Origin: Chloroflexota bacterium
GTDB lineage: Bacteria; Chloroflexota; Dehalococcoidia; UBA2979
DNA: 10,266 nucleotides
Direction of reading: 5' to 3'
Assembly: GCA_947446155.1 (NCBI GenBank)
Contig: CANFFZ010000075.1
Coordinates: 1-10,266, forward strand
Part shown: in pieces, positions 6,930-10,266 of the stretch
How positions within the stretch are numbered: position 1 is the stretch's first letter
Layout: each line of letters opens with the position of its first letter
The notes under the pieces: generated by a model
Databases searched by the model: none
What the model was told of the DNA's origin: nothing
The model's input: the letters and a program-made list of their open reading frames with translations, nothing else
Translations under genes and position numbers: made by a program

Positions 6930-7843
6930 TAGAAGTAGCCCTCGCGCTTGCGGTCTTCCATCGCGGCCTCCGAGAAGCGGTCGTCCGCCCTCGTGGCCCC
7001 GCGCTCGGTGATGCGAGTGGCTGCCGTCTCCGCAATCACGTCGTCGACGGTGGCGGCGGTGCTCTGCACGGCGGCAGTGCAGGTGAGGTCGCCGACGGTG
7101 CGGTAACGCACGGTCTCCATGAATGGCGACTCACCGGGAAGCATCTGGATCAACGGGCTGGTCGCCATCAACATGCCGTCGCGGGCGAAGACCTCGCGCT
7201 GGTGCGCGTAGTAGATCGAGGGCACCTCGATGCCGTCTTCGGCGATGTACTGCCAGATGTCCATCTCGGTCCAGTTGGACAGGGGGAAGATGCGGATGTG
7301 CTCGCCCTTGCGGTGACGGCCGTTGTAGAGGTTCCACAGTTCGGGCCGCTGGTTCTTCGGGTCCCACTGGCCGAAGTCATCGCGGAAGGAGTACACGCGC
7401 TCTTTGGCGCGCGCCTTCTCCTCGTCACGTCGCCCGCCACCGAAGACGGCGTCGAACTCGTGCTTCGTGAGCGTCTCGAGCAGCACGGGCGTCTGGAGAC
7501 GGTTGCGCGAGGCCCTCGGTCCGGTCTCTTCGACGAGTTCGCCGCGGTCGATCTTCTCCTGCACGGAGCCGACGATCAGGCGGACACCGAGGTCGGCCAC
7601 GCGGCGGTCGCGGTACTCCATGACTTCCTCGAAGTTGTGGCCGGTGTCGATGTGGACGACGGGGAAGGGGACGCGCGCGGGGGCGAAGGCCTTCTCCGCG
7701 AGGCGGAGCATGACGATGGAGTCCTTGCCCCCGGAGAACAACATTCCCGGGCGCTCAAACTCCGCCGCGACCTCGCGGATGATGAAGATCGACTCGGCCT
7801 CAAGGGCCTGAAGGTGCGTCAGCCGCGTGGCCGTGCTGCTCAT
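6929..7843 (-). CDS. cysD: Sulfate adenylyltransferase subunit 2 (catalytic subunit of ATP sulfurylase)
   Basis: A 304-residue PP-loop protein, the normal length for CysD. It forms adenosine 5'-phosphosulfate from ATP and sulfate with CysN. The PP-loop is Ser-Gly-Gly-Lys-Asp-Ser (37-42). Other family marks are His-Ile-Asp-Thr-Gly-His-Asn-Phe (64-71), Phe-Gly-Gly-Gly-Arg-Arg-Asp-Glu-Glu-Lys-Ala-Arg-Ala-Lys-Glu-Arg (134-149), Pro-Leu-Ser-Asn-Trp-Thr-Glu-x-Asp-Ile-Trp, and the C-terminal Arg-Glu-Gly-Tyr-Phe. It is related to PAPS reductase, but these stretches separate it from CysH. The ATG at 7843 follows the cysH stop by 19 bases and has GGAG 8 bases upstream. The TAG stop overlaps the cysN start by one base. 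Confidence 0.97.
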   Translation of the reverse strand: MSSTATRLTHLQALEAESIFIIREVAAEFERPGMLFSGGKDSIVMLRLAEKAFAPARVPFPVVHIDTGHNFEEVMEYRDRRVADLGVRLIVGSVQEKIDRGELVEETGPRASRNRLQTPVLLETLTKHEFDAVFGGGRRDEEKARAKERVYSFRDDFGQWDPKNQRPELWNLYNGRHRKGEHIRIFPLSNWTEMDIWQYIAEDGIEVPSIYYAHQREVFARDGMLMATSPLIQMLPGESPFMETVRYRTVGDLTCTAAVQSTAATVDDVIAETAATRITERGATRADDRFSEAAMEDRKREGYF

Positions 7844-7862
7844 CCGTCGTGCTCCGGGTCGT

Positions 7863-8579
7863 CTAATCGAGGTGCAGGCCGCACTCGACCTTGTCCGAGC
7901 CAGCCCAGCGGCCAGCCCGCTGATCCTCGCCCGGCATCACGGCACGGGTGCAGTTGGTGCAGCCCACCGTCGGGTAGTTGCGGTCGTGCAGGATGTTGTA
8001 CGGCACGTCGTTCGCGAAGATGTAGGCCCAAGAGGTCTTCTCGTCCCAGGTCACGAGCGGGTTCGCCTTCGCGAGGCCGAACTTGCCGTCCCACGTCACC
8101 GCTGGCGCGTTCGCACGCGTCTCCGACTGGTCACGTCGGATACCGGTGATCCAGGCGCGCTTGCCGTCCAGCGCCTGGTGGATCGGTTCGACCTTGCGGA
8201 TGTCGCAGCACTGGTCCGGGTGCTCTTCCCAGAGCCGCTCGCCGAACTTGATCGCCTGCGCCTCGGGTGTCAGGTCCGTCTTGAACATCTGGAGGTTGAT
8301 CTTGTCGCCGTACTTCTCGCGCGACTTCGAGATGAAGTCGTGGGTCTCCGGGAACAGGAAGTCCGTGTCCAGGTAGAACACCGGGGTACCGGGGGCGACC
8401 TTTGCCACCATGTCCATCAGCACCGCGTCCGCCGTGTTGCCGAATGCCGAGGCGAGCGTGACGCCTGTGCCGTAGCGCTTGAACACCCACTCGAGGATGT
8501 CCTCGGGCTTCGCGTTGTGCAGGCGGGCCTCGGCGGCCTCGATGGCGACGAGTTCGTCGGTGGCTGGTGTGCTGGTCAT
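7863..8579 (-). CDS. cysH: Adenylyl-sulfate reductase (thioredoxin-dependent), iron-sulfur type
   Basis: A 238-residue protein of the APS/PAPS reductase family. It reduces activated sulfate to sulfite with thioredoxin as electron donor. The catalytic cysteine is Cys233 in the C-terminal Glu-Cys-Gly-Leu-His. The 4Fe-4S ligands are Cys124-Cys125 and Cys207-x2-Cys210, a pattern that marks enzymes using APS in preference to PAPS. The substrate-binding Ser-Ala-Phe-Gly (44-47) and Tyr-Leu-Asp-Thr-Asp (69-73) are present, as is Thr-Gly-Ile-Arg-Arg-Asp-Gln-Ser (145-152). With cysDN next door and no APS kinase in the window, direct APS reduction is the consistent reading. The ATG at 8579 has GGAAGGG 8 bases upstream. 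The gene sits 86 bases after the sulfite reductase gene, with two hairpins in the gap. Confidence 0.95.
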   Translation of the reverse strand: MTSTPATDELVAIEAAEARLHNAKPEDILEWVFKRYGTGVTLASAFGNTADAVLMDMVAKVAPGTPVFYLDTDFLFPETHDFISKSREKYGDKINLQMFKTDLTPEAQAIKFGERLWEEHPDQCCDIRKVEPIHQALDGKRAWITGIRRDQSETRANAPAVTWDGKFGLAKANPLVTWDEKTSWAYIFANDVPYNILHDRNYPTVGCTNCTRAVMPGEDQRAGRWAGSDKVECGLHLD

Positions 8580-8587
8580 CGGTGGTT

Positions 8588-8594
8588 CCCTTCC
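8588..8594 (-). promoter_or_regulatory. Ribosome binding site for cysH, touching a hairpin
   Basis: On the minus strand this reads GGAAGGG, 8 bases before the ATG at 8579. Its first two bases also form the end of the 6-bp stem at 8593-8608, so folding could partly limit ribosome access. Confidence 0.55.
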
Positions 8595-8608
8595 GGGGCT
8601 CTCCCCGG
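8593..8608 (-). repeat. 6-bp hairpin adjacent to the cysH ribosome binding site
   Basis: Perfect arms CCGGGG and CCCCGG around a 4-base loop. In the transcript this GC-only stem comes after the large hairpin at 8614-8645 and ends inside the cysH ribosome site. It is a candidate for tuning cysH translation; there is no direct evidence of function. Confidence 0.45.
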
Positions 8609-8613
8609 TGAAT

Positions 8614-8645
8614 GGAGCGGGGCGGGCAACGGCCCGCCCCGCTCC
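8614..8645 (-). terminator. Perfect 14-bp GC-rich hairpin between sulfite reductase and cysH; terminator-like or mRNA-stability element
   Basis: Arms of 14 bases (8614-8627 and 8632-8645) are exact reverse complements, 12 or more of the pairs are GC, and the loop is 4 bases. The stem begins 21 bases past the sulfite reductase stop. On the transcribed strand it is followed by ATTCACC, not a U-run, so full intrinsic termination is doubtful. Partial termination, or protection of the upstream mRNA's 3' end so that reductase is made in excess over CysHDN, would both fit. The structure is certain from sequence; the role is inferred. Confidence 0.6.
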
Positions 8646-8665
8646 TTGCGGTCAGGCGCGCGACG

Positions 8666-10266
8666 CTAAACGGCGCACTCACCCTCGCCGCGCTCAAGGA
8701 CGTACAAACCTTCGCGCTCCCAGTCGATGAACTCTTGGAAGTTGTCGGTGGCGAACTTCGGCGTGATCGAGAGGTCTTGGACGGCCGCCTCGAACGGCTT
8801 CACACCGACACGGTCGACGTACGCGTTGAACTCTTCGCCCGCCTCACGGCCGGACTCGTACACGCCGATGAATCGCTCGACGGCGACCGGGACACGCTTC
8901 GCTGGAATGCGGAGGCGCGCGACGGAACCGATGCGGAGCTTCTCGCCCTCGCGGCGCATGCCGCCGAGGAAGACGTTGTAGGCCGGCACCTGCCGGTCGT
9001 CGTTCTTCATGGCCGCACCGTGGAAGCCGATGTTACCCAGGTGGTGCTGGCCGCAGGAGTTCGGGCAGCCGGAGATGTTGATCAGCACCTTGCGCGACAG
9101 CGCGTCGGTGACGTTCATCGTCTGCAACTGCTCCGTGATGGCGCGGTTGAGGCCCATCGAGGAGGTGATGCCCAGCTTGCAGGAGTCTGTGCCCGGGCAG
9201 GACACGACGTCCTCGATCGTCTGGACGCCGGAGCCACCGAGGCCGAGCGGCTGCAGTGCCTGCCAGACGCCGTAAAGATTCGCGCCGGGGATCCAGCGCA
9301 GGACGATGTTCTGGTCCTGCGTCATCCGCGCGCGCCCACCACCGAGGTCCGTCAGGACCTTGGCGAGGCCACGGAACTGCGCCGGGTTCAGGTCGCCCTG
9401 CGGCACCTTCACCTCGACGGCGTAGTAGCCAGCCTGCTTCTGGGTGCGGACGTTTTCGTCCACCCACTTCTGGAAGGCCGCACGGTCACCCGCCGGCACA
9501 CTGTTCGCGTCCAGCGTGGAGGGGGCGGGCGCGAGCGCCTGCTCGTCGTCGTTGAACATGAGGGCCTCGAGCGGCGGGATCTGCTGCGCCCAGTCCTGAG
9601 CGAGGCGCTGGGCGACCATCTCCTGGAACGCCTCGGCACCGACGCGCTGGACGAGGAACTTAAGGCGGGCCTTGTGGATGTCCTTCCGGAGTTCGCTGGC
9701 GTCCTCGAAGATGCGGATGACCGCCTCCGAGTAGGTGAGGAACTTCTCGACCGGGACGAACTCTGAGAGCAGGAGGGCTTCCTTCGCCATGGTGGAGAGA
9801 CCACCACCGACGACCATCTTGAAGCCGCGGACTTCCTTGCCGCCCTCGGTGCGGACGCGGGGGATGAAGCCGATGTCGTGGATCGCGGTCATCGCGGCGT
9901 CCACCTCGGAGCCCGAGAACGTGACCTTGAACTTGCGGGGGAGCAGCTGCGAGATGGGGTTGCGCACCCAGTAACGCACGAAGGCACCCGCGTATGGCGT
10001 GATGTCGAACGGCTCGTCGTCGCGGACGCCAGCCCACGGGTCGCCGGTGACATTGCGCACGACGTTGCCGCAGGCCTCACGTGAGGAGAGACCGTGGTCG
10101 CCGAGGACCTTCAGGAGGTCGTACGCCTCGGCGAGACGGAAGTGGTGGAACTGCACGTTCTGGCGGGTGGTGATGTGGCCCTTGCCGAGCGGGGCGAAGC
10201 GTTCCGCGACCTGTGCGAAGCCCTCGAGCTGCTGCGGGGTGACGCCGCCGAAGGGCAGTTTCACGC
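8666..10266 (-). CDS. sir: Nitrite/sulfite reductase (siroheme, 4Fe-4S), probably assimilatory sulfite reductase; 5' end beyond the window
   Basis: The last 532 complete codons of a siroheme-dependent reductase. It carries out six-electron reduction of sulfite to sulfide, or of nitrite to ammonia. The cluster ligands are Cys356-x5-Cys362 and Cys400-x3-Cys404 (counted from the first complete codon), the second in Gly-Cys-Pro-Asn-Ser-Cys-Gly. Siroheme-contact stretches Thr-Thr-Arg-Gln-Asn (32-36) and Asn-Val-Val-Arg-Asn-Val-Thr-Gly (67-74) are intact. Two ferredoxin-like repeats follow the duplicated family plan (roughly 5-60 and 283-335). The GTG at 10264 is not the true start: the visible sequence opens in the middle of the conserved Val-Lys-Leu-Pro-x-Gly-Gly-Val segment, and the frame is open to the edge. 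Placement beside cysH, cysD and cysN argues for sulfite over nitrite. No flavoprotein subunit is in the window, and the family is usually ferredoxin-dependent. Confidence 0.93.
   Translation of the reverse strand, partial: VKLPFGGVTPQQLEGFAQVAERFAPLGKGHITTRQNVQFHHFRLAEAYDLLKVLGDHGLSSREACGNVVRNVTGDPWAGVRDDEPFDITPYAGAFVRYWVRNPISQLLPRKFKVTFSGSEVDAAMTAIHDIGFIPRVRTEGGKEVRGFKMVVGGGLSTMAKEALLLSEFVPVEKFLTYSEAVIRIFEDASELRKDIHKARLKFLVQRVGAEAFQEMVAQRLAQDWAQQIPPLEALMFNDDEQALAPAPSTLDANSVPAGDRAAFQKWVDENVRTQKQAGYYAVEVKVPQGDLNPAQFRGLAKVLTDLGGGRARMTQDQNIVLRWIPGANLYGVWQALQPLGLGGSGVQTIEDVVSCPGTDSCKLGITSSMGLNRAITEQLQTMNVTDALSRKVLINISGCPNSCGQHHLGNIGFHGAAMKNDDRQVPAYNVFLGGMRREGEKLRIGSVARLRIPAKRVPVAVERFIGVYESGREAGEEFNAYVDRVGVKPFEAAVQDLSITPKFATDNFQEFIDWEREGLYVLERGEGECAV

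Noticed and set aside
1781..7710. Recurring CGAGGCGGAG-like words in several genes
   Set aside because: They encode Leu-Arg-Leu or similar in unrelated proteins with common high-GC codons; irregular spacing and no shared flanks, so not a dispersed repeat.
7202..8149. A 315-codon open frame on the plus strand across cysD and cysH
   Set aside because: It spans two well-supported genes on the other strand and shows no motif of its own.
8612..9766. A 384-codon open frame on the plus strand opposite sulfite reductase
   Set aside because: It mirrors the high-GC codon pattern of the real gene, has no recognizable domain, and the opposite strand encodes a full set of conserved motifs.
10262..10264. 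GTG at 10264 as the start of sulfite reductase
   Set aside because: The sequence there is already inside a conserved segment, and the reading frame continues to the window edge, so the real start is outside.

Overview
The window is a dense, one-direction gene cluster in visibly high-GC DNA. All ten genes lie on the minus strand, so transcription runs from the right end to the left. The gene content matches a free-living bacterium that assimilates sulfate and makes tetrapyrroles from glutamyl-tRNA. The cobA-hemD fusion, the Zn-type HemB and the Met8-hemA-hemC-cobA/hemD-hemB-hemL order suggest a high-GC member of Chloroflexota or a related Terrabacteria lineage. That placement is a low-confidence inference; an actinobacterium is not excluded.

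Right half (about 5667-10266), assimilatory sulfate reduction. In transcription order: a siroheme and 4Fe-4S nitrite/sulfite reductase-family enzyme, cut by the window edge so its N-terminus is missing; CysH, an APS reductase of the iron-sulfur type; CysD; and CysN. CysD and CysN together form ATP sulfurylase. No APS kinase is present, and CysH carries the Cys-Cys and Cys-x2-Cys signature of enzymes that reduce APS directly. The route read here is therefore sulfate to APS to sulfite to sulfide.

Left half (1-5567), tetrapyrrole synthesis. In transcription order: a Met8/SirC-type precorrin-2 dehydrogenase with an unusual four-cysteine segment, HemA, HemC, a CobA-HemD fusion, HemB, and the first 21 codons of HemL at the left edge. 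Together these cover every step from glutamyl-tRNA to sirohydrochlorin, and to siroheme if the Met8-type protein also inserts iron. Siroheme is the cofactor of the sulfite reductase at the head of the cluster, so the two halves make one functional unit. The genes that commit to protoheme (hemE onward) are not in the window.

The coding is very tight. From the Met8-type gene to hemL, neighbours overlap by 4 or 1 bases or are 5 bases apart, which suggests translational coupling. Only two gaps are large enough to hold signals: 8580-8665 (between sulfite reductase and cysH) and 5568-5666 (between cysN and the Met8-type gene). Each holds two inverted repeats that would fold into hairpins in the transcript. 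No promoter, tRNA, rRNA, mobile element, CRISPR array or transposase is seen; the main promoter probably lies beyond the right end. The pathway content is conventional. The least ordinary points are the four-cysteine segment in the Met8-type protein, the paired hairpins in the two gaps, and the fully linked pathway to siroheme.
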